Source: JAAELZ01 sp965237995
GTDB taxonomy: Bacteria; Pseudomonadota; Gammaproteobacteria; Arenicellales; Poriferihabitantaceae
NCBI GenBank assembly: GCA_965237995.1
Contig: CBDEGO010000003.1
Coordinates: 620,001 to 684,000, forward strand
Length of the DNA: 64,000 nucleotides
Direction: 5' to 3'
The position numbers and the translations under genes were made by a program. Shown piece by piece: positions 20,000-29,830 of this stretch; the first letter of the stretch is position 1, and each line of letters opens with the position of its first letter. The notes under the pieces were generated by a model. It was not told where the DNA came from. It was given only the letters and a program-made list of their open reading frames with translations, and made no database searches.

Positions 20000-21790
20000 A
20001 TGACAAGTTCTTACCACGACGCCGATACTGCGCTTAAACCCAGCTGGGGAGCCGCAAAAATGCTATGGCCTTATTTATGGCGCTATCGGATTAGAGTGCT
20101 CATTGGTCTGGCTTTTTTAATTGCGGCGCGCCTAGCCAACATAGGTGTCCCACTGATTCTCAAAGAGGTGATTGATCATCTTGAGCAAAATAGAGAACTC
20201 AGCTTAGTCGGTGTTCCGATAGCCCTCATCATTGGCTACGGAATACTGCGTCTAAGTAGCATCGTGTTTAACGAATTGCGTAATGTGGTGTTTGCAAAAG
20301 CGTCGATCAATTCAATACATACCATTTCGATTGAAGTATTTAAGCAGCTACACCGCTTGTCTTTATCATTTCATTTAGACCGTAAAACAGGCGCACTGTC
20401 TCGGGATATCGAACGCGGCACCCGCGCCATCATGAATTTCATGCGCTTGGTGGTGTTTAGCATTCTGCCAACTTTCTTTGAGATTATTGTGGTGATCGGC
20501 ATTTTACTACTAAACTTTGAAGGCAAGTTTGCCGCCGTAACAGCCATCACTATCCTCATTTATGGCGTGTTTACTTACTTCATTACCCAATGGCGCACAC
20601 GCTTTAGAGTTGAAATGAATGCAGCCGAATCGAACTCAAACACCAACGTGCTTGATTCGCTTTTGAACTATGAGACCGTCAAAGTTTTTGGTAATGAACA
20701 ACTAGAAACCAAGCGCCTAGATTCCATTCTCGATAAATGGAGCCGCGCATCGATGCAAAGTACCATCTCGCTGAGCGTACTCAACGTAGGCCAAGCCATT
20801 ATTATCGCTATTGGCCTGACTATATTACTGCTTATGGCGGCGCAAGGCGTTGCTTCTGGGTCGCTTAGCTTAGGTGATTTTGTAATGATCAACGCCTTTC
20901 TTATCCAGTTATATATTCCGTTGAACTTTCTTGGGTCAATTTACCGAGAGATCACGCACGCGCTCATTGATATGCAGCGGCTATTTAGTTTGCTAGATGA
21001 AAAATCTGAAGTTGTTGAAGCAGTAAACGCCAAACCGCTGCAACTAACAAATGGCGCCATCGAATTTAAAAATATTAACTTTCAATATCAAGCCAACCAA
21101 CCCCTACTACAAAACCTGAGTTTTTCCATTCCACAGGGCACAACTACGGCGATTGTAGGTCCATCTGGTTCAGGGAAATCGACATTATCAAGGCTACTGT
21201 TTCGTTTTTATGACCCTGATAATGGGCAGGTATTAATCGATGGACAAGACATCAAGTCTTGCACTTTAGACAGTGTACGCAAAGTAATGGCTTATGTACC
21301 GCAGGAATCCGTACTATTCAATGAAACCATCGGCTACAACATCAAGTATGGGAATCCCGAGGCCAGCGAAGACGAAATTGAACTGGCAGCCAAACGCGCT
21401 CAAATAGACGAGCTAATCAATAAGCACCCGGAGGGTTACAACATTCTTGTAGGCGAGCGCGGTTTAAAGCTCTCTGGCGGCGAAAAGCAACGCGTGGCCT
21501 TAGCTAGAATGGTAATGAAGAAGGCTAACATTTTAGTATTCGATGAGGCAACATCATCTTTAGACAGCCATTCGGAAAAAGCGATTCAAGCGGCCATTGC
21601 TGAAGTATCAAAAGGCAATACGACACTTGTCATTGCTCATCGCTTATCTACCATAATAGATGCAGACCAAATTATTGTGCTCGACCAAGGCAGGATAAAA
21701 GAACATGGTACTCACGCTGAATTATTGACAAGCGCTGGTTTGTACTCACAAATGTGGGCCATGCAGCAATCTCATTCTTCGGATAAATAA
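20000..21790 (+). CDS. Atm1/HMT1-type ABC exporter (fused TM-ATPase half transporter)
   Basis: 596 residues. Six TM helices lie in residues about 30-330, with the Atm1-like segment RGTRAIMNFMRLVVFSILPT (140-159). The ATPase domain has Walker A GPSGSGKS (387-394), signature LSGGE (491-495), Walker B ILVFDE (511-516) and H-loop His547. Relatives export glutathione-linked compounds, heavy-metal conjugates or a sulfur species used for Fe-S cluster assembly. The homodimeric form and a glutathione-type substrate are inferred from the family. Confidence 0.9.
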   Translation: MTSSYHDADTALKPSWGAAKMLWPYLWRYRIRVLIGLAFLIAARLANIGVPLILKEVIDHLEQNRELSLVGVPIALIIGYGILRLSSIVFNELRNVVFAKASINSIHTISIEVFKQLHRLSLSFHLDRKTGALSRDIERGTRAIMNFMRLVVFSILPTFFEIIVVIGILLLNFEGKFAAVTAITILIYGVFTYFITQWRTRFRVEMNAAESNSNTNVLDSLLNYETVKVFGNEQLETKRLDSILDKWSRASMQSTISLSVLNVGQAIIIAIGLTILLLMAAQGVASGSLSLGDFVMINAFLIQLYIPLNFLGSIYREITHALIDMQRLFSLLDEKSEVVEAVNAKPLQLTNGAIEFKNINFQYQANQPLLQNLSFSIPQGTTTAIVGPSGSGKSTLSRLLFRFYDPDNGQVLIDGQDIKSCTLDSVRKVMAYVPQESVLFNETIGYNIKYGNPEASEDEIELAAKRAQIDELINKHPEGYNILVGERGLKLSGGEKQRVALARMVMKKANILVFDEATSSLDSHSEKAIQAAIAEVSKGNTTLVIAHRLSTIIDADQIIVLDQGRIKEHGTHAELLTSAGLYSQMWAMQQSHSSDK

Positions 21791-21870
21791 TCTAATCAAA
21801 TTGCTAAATTGGGTAGTGAAACGCGCACCGCTTGGGTAAACTTTTACACTTACTATTTTGGGTGAGTATT

Positions 21871-22596
21871 ATGTCTTTTCAAACTATCTTAGGCGTCAAC
21901 ATTGACCACATCGCGACCGTCCGGCAAACGCGTGGTACCGATTACCCTAACCTGATTAATGCTGTTCAAGCGATTGAACACACTGACGCGCAAGCTATCA
22001 CTATTCACTTGCGCGAAGACCGTCGTCATATACAAGATGCCGATGTACCTGCCGTCATGGCTGCGACTTCCCGCAGAGTAAATTTGGAATTAGCCGCTAC
22101 CGACGAAATGGTGGATTTTGCTTGTGGGATCAAACCACATGATTGTTGCATCGTACCAGAAAAGCGTGAAGAGCTAACCACAGAAGGAGGGTTAGACGTA
22201 ATCGGACAATATGACCGTATCGCCTGCGCCACACACACCCTCTCGGAATCTGGTGTGCGTGTCTCTTTGTTCATTGAGCCAGATGAAGAACACATACAAA
22301 AAGCCCACGATATGGGCGCGCCAGTGATTGAACTGCACACAGGTGCTTATGCCATGCAAGAAGATAACAGCCCTGCGGCCGACAGGCACTATACGCAGAT
22401 TGTTCGTGCCACAGAATTCGCCCACTCATTAGGGCTACACGTCAATGCGGGGCACGGTTTACATTATACCAACACTAAAAGAATAGCTGAAATCCCTGCT
22501 ATACAAGAACTAAATATCGGCCACGCGATTATCGCCCGCGCTCTTTTTGTCGGACTACAGCAAGCAGTCGAAGAGATGTTACATATTATTGATTGA
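21871..22596 (+). CDS. pdxJ: Pyridoxine 5'-phosphate synthase
   Basis: 241 residues from the ATG at 21871, which has a GGTGAG ribosome site at 21861-21866. An in-frame start at 21832 would add 13 residues that are not part of the family. Family motifs are GVNIDHIATVRQTRGT, THLREDRRHIQD-like ITIHLREDRRHIQ, and HVNAGHGLHYTN near the end. PdxJ condenses 1-deoxyxylulose 5-phosphate with 3-amino-2-oxopropyl phosphate to pyridoxine 5'-phosphate. It converges on xpt with 9 bp between the stops. Confidence 0.97.
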   Translation: MSFQTILGVNIDHIATVRQTRGTDYPNLINAVQAIEHTDAQAITIHLREDRRHIQDADVPAVMAATSRRVNLELAATDEMVDFACGIKPHDCCIVPEKREELTTEGGLDVIGQYDRIACATHTLSESGVRVSLFIEPDEEHIQKAHDMGAPVIELHTGAYAMQEDNSPAADRHYTQIVRATEFAHSLGLHVNAGHGLHYTNTKRIAEIPAIQELNIGHAIIARALFVGLQQAVEEMLHIID

Positions 22597-22605
22597 GTTT
22601 ACCAA

Positions 22606-23181
22606 CTAACTCACATTCATAACTTGACCTTGCCAAGTCACTTTGGCGAGCGAAATAATTGGCACATCTAAGTGGTGTAGTTTTTCACGCCCTTGTTCCT
22701 GTGGTTTTTCTACAATACAGCCAATAGCCGCAAGCTTGGCCCCGCTTTCACCAATAATGTTGCTTAAAGCCGATAAGGTTTGCCCCGTTGCGAGAAAGTC
22801 ATCCACAATGACAACCACATCACTGTCGTCTATAAAGCGTTTAGAAATAAACAAGTTGGTTTCGTTGCCCTTGGTACGACTCACCGTTTTTGCAAAATAG
22901 TACACTTCGTTCATTACCGCAGAGACAGACTTACGGGCAAATAATAACGGCACACCGTATTGCTGCGCAGTGAATAAAGCTGCCGGAATGCCGCTGGTTT
23001 CTGCAGTGATGATTTTAGTAATTCCCTTTACGTCACTTTGTTCAAACTTGTTGAAAAAATGCTTGCCCATTTGTTCGCACAGCGACACATCAACTTGGTG
23101 GTTAAGGAAACTATCCATCTTGACGATACCATCACCCAAATAACTGGCATCGGCTTCAATTCGTTGTATCAATTCTTTCAT
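22606..23181 (-). CDS. xpt: Xanthine phosphoribosyltransferase (Bacillus Xpt type)
   Basis: 191 residues, the size of Bacillus-type Xpt and longer than enterobacterial Gpt. The PRPP motif is VVIVDDFLATGQT (residues about 122-134). The start MKELIQRI matches the family. It converts xanthine and PRPP to XMP in purine salvage. It is monocistronic, and no purine riboswitch-like structure was recognised in the 130 bp before it. Confidence 0.93.
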   Translation of the reverse strand: MKELIQRIEADASYLGDGIVKMDSFLNHQVDVSLCEQMGKHFFNKFEQSDVKGITKIITAETSGIPAALFTAQQYGVPLLFARKSVSAVMNEVYYFAKTVSRTKGNETNLFISKRFIDDSDVVVIVDDFLATGQTLSALSNIIGESGAKLAAIGCIVEKPQEQGREKLHHLDVPIISLAKVTWQGQVMNVS

Positions 23182-23313
23182 ATTAACTAGCGATAGGTAG
23201 ATTAAACCGGTTGCCGCAAACAGTGAACGCGTTCCTTAAAAACTGTTTTGCAATTTGCACATGCGTTAACGAACGGTATTTTTTAACGTACAAAACGTGG
23301 TGGCATCCTTTCA

Positions 23314-24864
23314 CTACTTTTCTTCGTGATACTCTTGTTCAGTGTTCACTGACCAAATATTCTCTTTATCACTGCGCCCTGCCGCGATGTTTCTAACAGC
23401 GGTAATCGCGGCTAACATGGAATGATCTTGGTTATTGTATCGATGCATTCCATTTCGACCTATTAGGTATAGATTACTGATTGAATCCGTATACTCTCGG
23501 ATTTCTTTAAATCGATCATAAGTACCGAAATAGGCTGGATAGGCCTTACCTTCGCGGATGACCACCGAATCCAAAACGGCCCCTTTTTCAATAATGCCAA
23601 TGCTGGCTAATTCCTCAGCGGCGAACGTGGCAAATTTATCATCTTGCATCGTCCATAGCTCATCCCCTTCGTCGCAAAAGTATTCAAGCCCAACCCAAAC
23701 TTGCTTAGCATCTTTCACTAAACCGGGGCTCCAATTATTGAAAATTTGTAAGCGCCCTAATTTGACATCTTTTTCTTGGATATATATCCAATTGTCTGTC
23801 ACCAGACCCGTTTGTTGGCGGTTTTTAAGCAGCAGATCATTGACCAGTAGCCCAGCCGTCATAAACCCACGATATTGCAAACCGTTTGCCACTTCACACA
23901 CAGGCGCTGGAACTGTCTCACCTAAGCCTGCTATCAAATCTTTGACCGGCATCGTAGAGAAAAAATAATCTCCCTCAATGTCAGTAACTTCGCCTGTTTG
24001 CTCGTCTTTAACCCTAACAGCACTGACGCTATTATTTTCTAACTTAAGCGATTCGATACGGTTTAGCATACGCACTTCACCGCCTCGAGATCGCACCAAG
24101 TCAGTAACCCGTTCCCACATCTGGCCAGGTCCAAGTTTTGGGTATAAGAAATTGTCGATCAGACTGGTTTCCGTTTTCTTTTGCCCTACGTCCGGACCAG
24201 TGGGCAACACTTGTTTCACCGCATGCCAAATTGCCTTGGTAATAGAAAGGCCTTTAATACGTTGCGCGCCCCACTCTTGACTGATTTCCTCACAAGGTAC
24301 TCCCCATACCTTTTCGGTGTAAGATTCAAAAAACATACTGTAAAGCTTAACGCCAAACCGATTAACCAAGAAATCTCGTAGCGAGGTCTCTTCTTTGATC
24401 GGCATAAGCACCGCTTTCATATAACTCAGGCCAATATGCGCTGTAGTCAACAAACCCAAGCCCCGAATAGTCTGCACAGACAAACTAATGGGATACTCAA
24501 ATAGCTTTCTGGTGAAGTAAATTCTAGAGCGACGATTGCGAATCAACAAAACATCATCAGGACCAAGATTACCTTCGGTTTCATCAGCAGCCAAATAACC
24601 AAACTGTTCGTCATCGGGGCGTTCGAGTGGCATTATTTTCGTCCACCAGCGCATCACCGTATCCGATTTAGAAAAGAAACGGTGCCCTCCGATATCAATG
24701 CGGTTTCCGTTATGTTCAACGGTCTTTGAAATTCCACCAACATACTCACTGGCTTCGAACACAATAGGCTTAATATCGGTATGTCGTAGCAATTCCATTG
24801 CCACCGTTAGTCCAGCTGGACCACCACCGATGATGATCGCTGTTTGTTGCTTATTCTGGCTCAT
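23314..24864 (-). CDS. FAD-dependent amine oxidase-like oxidoreductase
   Basis: 516 residues. The N-terminal dinucleotide fold is IIIGGGPAGLTVAMELL (residues 10-26), followed by FEASEYVGGISKTVEHNGN and DIGGHRFFSKSD, the pattern of the protoporphyrinogen oxidase/UDP-galactopyranose mutase-like group often linked to glycan or lipid modification. The C-terminal FAD segment is LYLIGRNGMHRYNNQDHSML. The substrate cannot be deduced from the neighbours (xpt downstream, a DUF2520 protein upstream). Confidence 0.85.
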   Translation of the reverse strand: MSQNKQQTAIIIGGGPAGLTVAMELLRHTDIKPIVFEASEYVGGISKTVEHNGNRIDIGGHRFFSKSDTVMRWWTKIMPLERPDDEQFGYLAADETEGNLGPDDVLLIRNRRSRIYFTRKLFEYPISLSVQTIRGLGLLTTAHIGLSYMKAVLMPIKEETSLRDFLVNRFGVKLYSMFFESYTEKVWGVPCEEISQEWGAQRIKGLSITKAIWHAVKQVLPTGPDVGQKKTETSLIDNFLYPKLGPGQMWERVTDLVRSRGGEVRMLNRIESLKLENNSVSAVRVKDEQTGEVTDIEGDYFFSTMPVKDLIAGLGETVPAPVCEVANGLQYRGFMTAGLLVNDLLLKNRQQTGLVTDNWIYIQEKDVKLGRLQIFNNWSPGLVKDAKQVWVGLEYFCDEGDELWTMQDDKFATFAAEELASIGIIEKGAVLDSVVIREGKAYPAYFGTYDRFKEIREYTDSISNLYLIGRNGMHRYNNQDHSMLAAITAVRNIAAGRSDKENIWSVNTEQEYHEEK

Positions 24865-25025
24865 TTAAATTTGGCGATTAGCCTACAGTAAAAAATTAGG
24901 TTAGATAAAGTACCGTAGTTTAATGTAAAACTAGGGTCGATTGCGGCTTCACATTGACAAGCAGAGGGGCTATTTGCAAACGCAGATTTGCATTAAGTGA
25001 CCGTTGTCAGTTATTTACAATATTT

Positions 25026-25892
25026 TCAACTTAAATGTTTTTTTAATCTGTCTAACGAAGCCGTTGAGCCAATACCTCGCTTGCGTGACAGAGACAGGGC
25101 TACCTTCCCTAAACTTCGGTAGGCTTCAGCAAACTGAGCGTTCCATGCGTCCAATTCAGCCAACTGGGTTTCAACTAGCTGATGATCTCCCCTTGCGATT
25201 GGACCCGTTAAAGCCACCTCAGGGCCAAGAGTCAGTGAGTTATCAAGCGCATTGGTTACAATCGGTTTCATTAACTGCGCCGCCTGTTGACGATTTATGC
25301 CCGCTTTTTCATAAGCTTGCAAACTCAATTCTATTAACGCAGTCAAGTTATTGGATGCCATCACAGCAGCCGCGTGGTAGATCATTTTAGAATTGGAATC
25401 GATAGGCAACCATTTTGCCCGTAGCGCAGCAAAGGCCGGATTTAAAATACTGAGAGCTTGCAAACTTCCTTCTGCGCCGCAGTAAACGCCGGTGAGTGAA
25501 TCTGGGCTAAAATCAACCTGAGGAAAACTTTTAATCGGATGTACACTTGCGACATGCGCCCCCACGTCCAGCGCCTTTGCAAAAACCGCAGATGAATAGG
25601 GGCCGCTGCAATGGAACACCACATTGCCAGCACCCAGCAAACCACTATCGCAAAGTAACTCAAACCCTTCAAGCAGTGCGTCATCCGGCGTTCCAATCAA
25701 AAATACATCCGCAGCGTGCATTTGCTCTATGCCAGTTATCGCGCGCCCTGCATCAATCGTTTGCACAGCGGTTAACGCACTCTTTGCACTGCGGTTTAGT
25801 ATGTCACCAATAGCAAAAGTGCTACTTTGATGCCACAGCGCTGCGAGCGTGGTACCGACTTTGCCGCAGCCAATAATATTGAGCGTTTTCAC
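25026..25892 (-). CDS. Rossmann-fold plus DUF2520 domain protein
   Basis: 288 residues. The N-terminal NAD(P)-binding fold begins NIIGCGKVGTTLAALW, and a DUF2520 domain follows, with HPIKSFPQ, FHCSGPYSS and YHAAAVMASNNLTALIE. It resembles prephenate/ketopantoate-type dehydrogenases in fold, but no reaction is established for the group. It lies alone, 161 bp behind the start of the FAD oxidoreductase gene on the same strand. Confidence 0.85.
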   Translation of the reverse strand: MKTLNIIGCGKVGTTLAALWHQSSTFAIGDILNRSAKSALTAVQTIDAGRAITGIEQMHAADVFLIGTPDDALLEGFELLCDSGLLGAGNVVFHCSGPYSSAVFAKALDVGAHVASVHPIKSFPQVDFSPDSLTGVYCGAEGSLQALSILNPAFAALRAKWLPIDSNSKMIYHAAAVMASNNLTALIELSLQAYEKAGINRQQAAQLMKPIVTNALDNSLTLGPEVALTGPIARGDHQLVETQLAELDAWNAQFAEAYRSLGKVALSLSRKRGIGSTASLDRLKKHLS

Positions 25893-26019
25893 TTTTGAAA
25901 CCTTAAGCTAATTATCTTTGACACGTAGAAATGTTGATCTAATCTAGTTTAGTCGAACAACATCTAAGTTCAACCACAATAGGTTTGATCTTAACTCATT
26001 GGTGTTATCTAACTGCCAC

Positions 26020-27012
26020 TCAAAACACAGAATTTGCATAAGCAGTTTGCCACGCTTTTCCTTCTGCACGCAGCCAATCAACCATCTTTTCCAATGACTG
26101 ATTAGGCCTGATTTTCGGTCCGAACACCATGTAGTAACCATACCCTTCAAGTCGAATTTGGCTAGGCTCACACAGCTGCCCCGAATCAATTTCAGGTTTA
26201 AGTAAGGGATTGCCCAGCACCATTCCCTGAGCATCAATGGCCGATTGCACACGAACATTTGGATCCTTAATCACGGAGCTAAAGACCGGCTCACCACATT
26301 GTATCTTCGCTTCGCGCAACCACTCAGACCAAAGATTCATACCAGGTTGGTCACACAAAAATGGATAATTTAGCAAGTCGGCGACTAAACAAGTATTTGA
26401 CTCACTCGGCATTAATGAAGGCGCGCACAGAGCCATCATTGGCATATGCATTAAAGCTTCAGATTGAGTATTCGGCCAATTGCCATCACCCCATCGAATT
26501 GCCAAGTCGCAATGTTCGAATACAAAATCCGGGTCATTGACGGAGTGCTGTAAATTAACAGCCAAATTAGAATGGCTATTCAAGAACCGACCTAATCTCG
26601 AAGATAACCAACGAGTGACAAAATAGGTACTCACTGACATGGTTAAGGTCGTCGCATTATTTGTTGGTGCTATCTCACTAATTTCGCCGCTCAATTCGAC
26701 AAAATGCCGGTGCACTAAACGATATAAGCGCTCGCCTTTTTGCGTTAACTCCACTTGGCGCACTCGCCGATGAAACAGCTGTACACCGAGTGAAGTCTCC
26801 AAACGCTTTATCTGGTAGCTAATGGCACCTTGTGACACACAAAGCTCTAGCGCCGCCGCATTGAAACTGCATAACCGCGACGCTGCTTCAAACGCATGCA
26901 AGGCCTTTAGAGAAGGTAACTGTTGAAACAAAACGCTCTCACTATAAATTAAAAAATTTAACTTATAGCGCAATTTATTTCGGTTGTCTAAGCTCTTTCG
27001 CTGGAATAGCAT
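26020..27012 (-). CDS. LysR family transcriptional regulator (GcvA-like)
   Basis: 330 residues as drawn. The HTH region is LPSLKALHAFEAASRLCSFNAAALELCVSQGAISYQIKR in sense (residues about 32-70), followed by a PBP2-type effector domain. Family members usually start just before LPSL. A TTG at 26931, with GTGAGAG a few bases upstream, is a likely alternative start and would drop 27 residues. It diverges from the fatty acid hydroxylase gene at 27108, with a palindrome between them, and may control that gene. Confidence 0.9.
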   Translation of the reverse strand: MLFQRKSLDNRNKLRYKLNFLIYSESVLFQQLPSLKALHAFEAASRLCSFNAAALELCVSQGAISYQIKRLETSLGVQLFHRRVRQVELTQKGERLYRLVHRHFVELSGEISEIAPTNNATTLTMSVSTYFVTRWLSSRLGRFLNSHSNLAVNLQHSVNDPDFVFEHCDLAIRWGDGNWPNTQSEALMHMPMMALCAPSLMPSESNTCLVADLLNYPFLCDQPGMNLWSEWLREAKIQCGEPVFSSVIKDPNVRVQSAIDAQGMVLGNPLLKPEIDSGQLCEPSQIRLEGYGYYMVFGPKIRPNQSLEKMVDWLRAEGKAWQTAYANSVF

Positions 27013-27072
27013 AGATTTAATTCATAATTGGATACGTTAGAGCCTTCACTATCAAAAGCATAAGCTAATATT

Positions 27073-27090
27073 TTTGATTTATAGATCAAA
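27073..27090. promoter_or_regulatory. Palindrome, candidate LysR operator
   Basis: TTTGAT-N6-ATCAAA is a perfect inverted repeat that includes the T-N11-A pattern used by LysR regulators. It lies in the 95-bp divergent gap between the LysR gene and the hydroxylase gene, 17 bp before the latter's ATG. Confidence 0.5.
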
Positions 27091-27107
27091 CCCTCTAAAG
27101 CAATACA

Positions 27108-28103
27108 ATGCAATCAAACACTTCAACAAAACGCCGCCGCAAGACTTGGCATTTCACACCGTCACTGCCATTGAGCGCGTCGCCTTATTTCAATTGGCCC
27201 ATTGATATCGTGGCTATTGTAAAGTGGGTCATACGTAGTTGGTTTCCGCTTTCAGAGCGTTTAATCATCCTACTGATTTCTATTTTGTCAGTCACCTACT
27301 TACACCCTACGCTCGCACGCTGCCGCGAGCTGTCATTAGATTGGATTGCGTTAATCTATTTGCGCAACTTGGCTTTGATGCTTCTAGTCGCTGGAGGGTT
27401 ACATTTATACTTTTACGTATTCAAGCGCCAAGGCGCTGAACGACAATTCGATAACCGCCCGTTCATTACCCAAAACAAATACTTTACCTTTAAGTCTCAG
27501 GTATTCGATAACATGTTCTGGTCATTAGCCAGTGGCGTGACAATCTGGACCGCCTACGAAGTCCTCATGTTGTGGTCGTTAGCAAACGGATATGCACCAG
27601 CACTTAACATTGCCGAACACTGGGCATGGCTTGCGTTACTGATATTCCTCGTTCCACTGTGGGAAACAATCCACTTCTTTGTCATACACCGAGCCATCCA
27701 CTGGATGCCGCTATACAACCGCGTACATGCGTTACATCACCGCAACACTAATGTTGGGCCTTGGTCTGGGCTTTCGATGCACCCCGTCGAGCACGTCATC
27801 TACTTGAGTACAGTACTTATCCATTTCATCGTACCCTCCAACCCACTACTGATTTTATTCCATTTACAATACTTTACACTTTCAGCGGCAACCACCCATT
27901 GCGGATTCCAAGGCATTACTTACAACGGGAAATTAATACTTCCACTTGGAACATTTCATCATCAACTGCACCATCGCTATTTTCGATGTAACTATGGCGG
28001 CTTGGAAGTCCCGTGGGACAAATGGACGGGTTCTTTCCATGATGGTACTGATGAATCCCACCAACAGTTTCTCGATCGAAGCCGCAAACAAGCTGCTAGC
28101 TAA
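27108..28103 (+). CDS. Sterol desaturase/fatty acid hydroxylase family membrane protein
   Basis: 331 residues with several hydrophobic helices (about 50-75, 85-110, 140-160, 175-195, 250-270). The diiron histidine boxes are HRAIH, HALHH and HHQLHHRYF, plus HPVEH, the order found in this family. Members hydroxylate or desaturate sterols, carotenoids or fatty acids in the membrane with oxygen. The substrate is unknown. The divergent LysR gene and operator-like palindrome suggest local control. Confidence 0.9.
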   Translation: MQSNTSTKRRRKTWHFTPSLPLSASPYFNWPIDIVAIVKWVIRSWFPLSERLIILLISILSVTYLHPTLARCRELSLDWIALIYLRNLALMLLVAGGLHLYFYVFKRQGAERQFDNRPFITQNKYFTFKSQVFDNMFWSLASGVTIWTAYEVLMLWSLANGYAPALNIAEHWAWLALLIFLVPLWETIHFFVIHRAIHWMPLYNRVHALHHRNTNVGPWSGLSMHPVEHVIYLSTVLIHFIVPSNPLLILFHLQYFTLSAATTHCGFQGITYNGKLILPLGTFHHQLHHRYFRCNYGGLEVPWDKWTGSFHDGTDESHQQFLDRSRKQAAS

Positions 28104-28211
28104 GTTAACTAGAGCAACCCAAAGTTAAATGCCTGCCTAGAGACAAAGGACACAAACTTCATCGATACTGGGTAGAATATCCGTTGATTACTATCAAAGT
28201 CTCAAACCCCT

Positions 28212-29270
28212 ATGTTATCGACATCCTTAGCCTTTCACAAAGTCGAACACGCTCTTAAACCTTGGCCAAGGGCGAGCTTGGCACATCTACCAACCCCATT
28301 AGATTTCTTAAGCAAATATTCTACAAATTACCCCGGTCACTCTATTTACTTAAAACGAGATGATTGCACGGGTTTAGCCATGGGCGGCAACAAAGCCCGA
28401 CAATTAGAATTTTATCTGGGTCATGCGCTTGAGCAACAATGTGACGTCATTTTAAGTACCGGCGCCGTACAGTCTAACTATATGCGCCAGCTCGCTGCCG
28501 CCGCTGCGAAACTTGGGTTTGAATGTCACATCCAACTTGAAGCGCGGGTACAAGACCCAAGCGAGACCTATTTAAATTCAGGAAATGTCTTATTAGATAA
28601 ATTATTTGGGGCGACGATCCATCATTACGAACAAGGTGAAGATGAATTTGGTGCCGATAAGCAACTTGCGCACATTGCAGAAACACTAAAACTACAAGGG
28701 AAAAAACCGTACATCGTGCCCCTAGCCCCTGTAGAAACGCCACGAGGCTCATTAGGTTACGTCGATGCCGCGCAAGAGCTGGCACAGCAATTAGTCGACC
28801 TCAATCTTACCGCAGACTTGATTGTCGTCGGCTCCGGCAGCGCATTAACCCACGCTGGTTTGTTAACAGGGCTGAGACTATTAGAACTAGACATCCCCGT
28901 GCTCGGCGCGTGCGTACGACGAGATGCGGCACCACAAACTCAACGTGTCTTATCTACCTGTCGCAAAGTCGAGAATATGCTTGCCTGTGGTCAAGTCGTA
29001 AACGAAGAGGACGTATGGTTATCCGATGAGGCGCTAGCCCCAGGGTATGGTAAAGCCTCGCAAAACGTGTTCGATACGATCAACGCAGTTGCAAGCCAAG
29101 AAGGCATCCTGCTAGACCCTGTTTATTCTGGGAAAACTGTCGCTTGTTTAGACACGCTGTTAAGAGCAGGTGCTTTAGACGAGTATAAAAACATCGTCGT
29201 CATTCACACTGGCGGCACACCAAGCCTGTTTGCCTATCAGAACGAACTAGCGGCAGCGCTAAAGTTCTAA
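28212..29270 (+). CDS. PLP-dependent D-cysteine desulfhydrase/ACC deaminase family enzyme
   Basis: 352 residues. The PLP lysine lies in MGGNKARQLEFYL (about residues 57-69), after IYLKRDDCTGL, and the phosphate-binding segment is VVGSGSALTHAG. The C-terminal IHTGGTPSLFAY is typical of the DcyD/ACC deaminase/cysteate sulfo-lyase group. It probably removes sulfur (H2S or sulfite) and ammonia from a cysteine-like amino acid, in keeping with the sulfur-oxidising genome. D-cysteine, L-cysteate and ACC cannot be told apart by eye. Confidence 0.85.
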   Translation: MLSTSLAFHKVEHALKPWPRASLAHLPTPLDFLSKYSTNYPGHSIYLKRDDCTGLAMGGNKARQLEFYLGHALEQQCDVILSTGAVQSNYMRQLAAAAAKLGFECHIQLEARVQDPSETYLNSGNVLLDKLFGATIHHYEQGEDEFGADKQLAHIAETLKLQGKKPYIVPLAPVETPRGSLGYVDAAQELAQQLVDLNLTADLIVVGSGSALTHAGLLTGLRLLELDIPVLGACVRRDAAPQTQRVLSTCRKVENMLACGQVVNEEDVWLSDEALAPGYGKASQNVFDTINAVASQEGILLDPVYSGKTVACLDTLLRAGALDEYKNIVVIHTGGTPSLFAYQNELAAALKF

Positions 29271-29331
29271 TCGTTTTAATGGATTAGAGGTAGATAGGAA
29301 ATTAGCACATCACCCTACGGTAAGAATTATG

Positions 29332-29360
29332 TGAATGGCTGAACTCACAAGAGCCATTCA
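29332..29360. terminator. Hairpin between convergent genes, weak terminator candidate
   Basis: TGAATGGCT (29332-29340) pairs with AGCCATTCA (29352-29360) across an 11-nt loop in the gap between the PLP enzyme gene and the convergent GNAT gene. There is no T-run on either side, so termination is doubtful. Confidence 0.3.
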
Positions 29361-29404
29361 ATATCACTGAGTTTAGTTGTAACTTTGGTTAACAAAAAAC
29401 TCTT

Positions 29405-29830
29405 CTAGCTATTGAGTTGTTTGGCCATAAAAGACGCTGAGTCCGGACAAAGGCTCGAAAACTGACTAGTCGATGTAATTATATTTGGTGCTTCTGCTCG
29501 GCTCATAGAGCTATAACCGAGCCGCTGAAAAAACTTGTCTGCCGTCGTAGTCAACAAATAAATAGTTTTAACGCCAGAAGCAGCAGCCTGTCGTTCTGCA
29601 TATGAGACAAGTTTGCCTCCTAAGCCTGCACCACGCTCGGATGGTTCAATCACAAGTGATCTAAGAAGTGCACATTGATCATATTTCTCTATACCGACCA
29701 AACCTACGACTTTACCTTTCTGCTCATGACCAAATAGAACTACTTTATCGGCTCCAACTAAATCACTCGATGGTAATTTTGCTGTGGTGAGCAATTTCTC
29801 TATTTCTGCATTGAAGTATATTAATTTCAT
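29405..29830 (-). CDS. GNAT family N-acetyltransferase, ArsN2-like
   Basis: 141 residues from the ATG at 29830, chosen because AGGAAAG lies 5 bp upstream; an in-frame start at 29851 adds 7 unlikely residues. Motif A is LRSLVIEPSERGAGLGGKLV, followed by YLLTTTADKFFQRLGY and an ending LCPDSASFMAKQL. This layout resembles ArsN-type acetyltransferases linked to arsenic (arsinothricin) resistance. No other ars gene is nearby, so that role is only a guess. It is the first of a run of small unrelated minus-strand genes. Confidence 0.75.
   Translation of the reverse strand: MKLIYFNAEIEKLLTTAKLPSSDLVGADKVVLFGHEQKGKVVGLVGIEKYDQCALLRSLVIEPSERGAGLGGKLVSYAERQAAASGVKTIYLLTTTADKFFQRLGYSSMSRAEAPNIITSTSQFSSLCPDSASFMAKQLNS

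Noticed and set aside
21832..21870. Upstream start for pdxJ
   Set aside because: The extra 13 residues are not in the family and a good ribosome site precedes the ATG at 21871.
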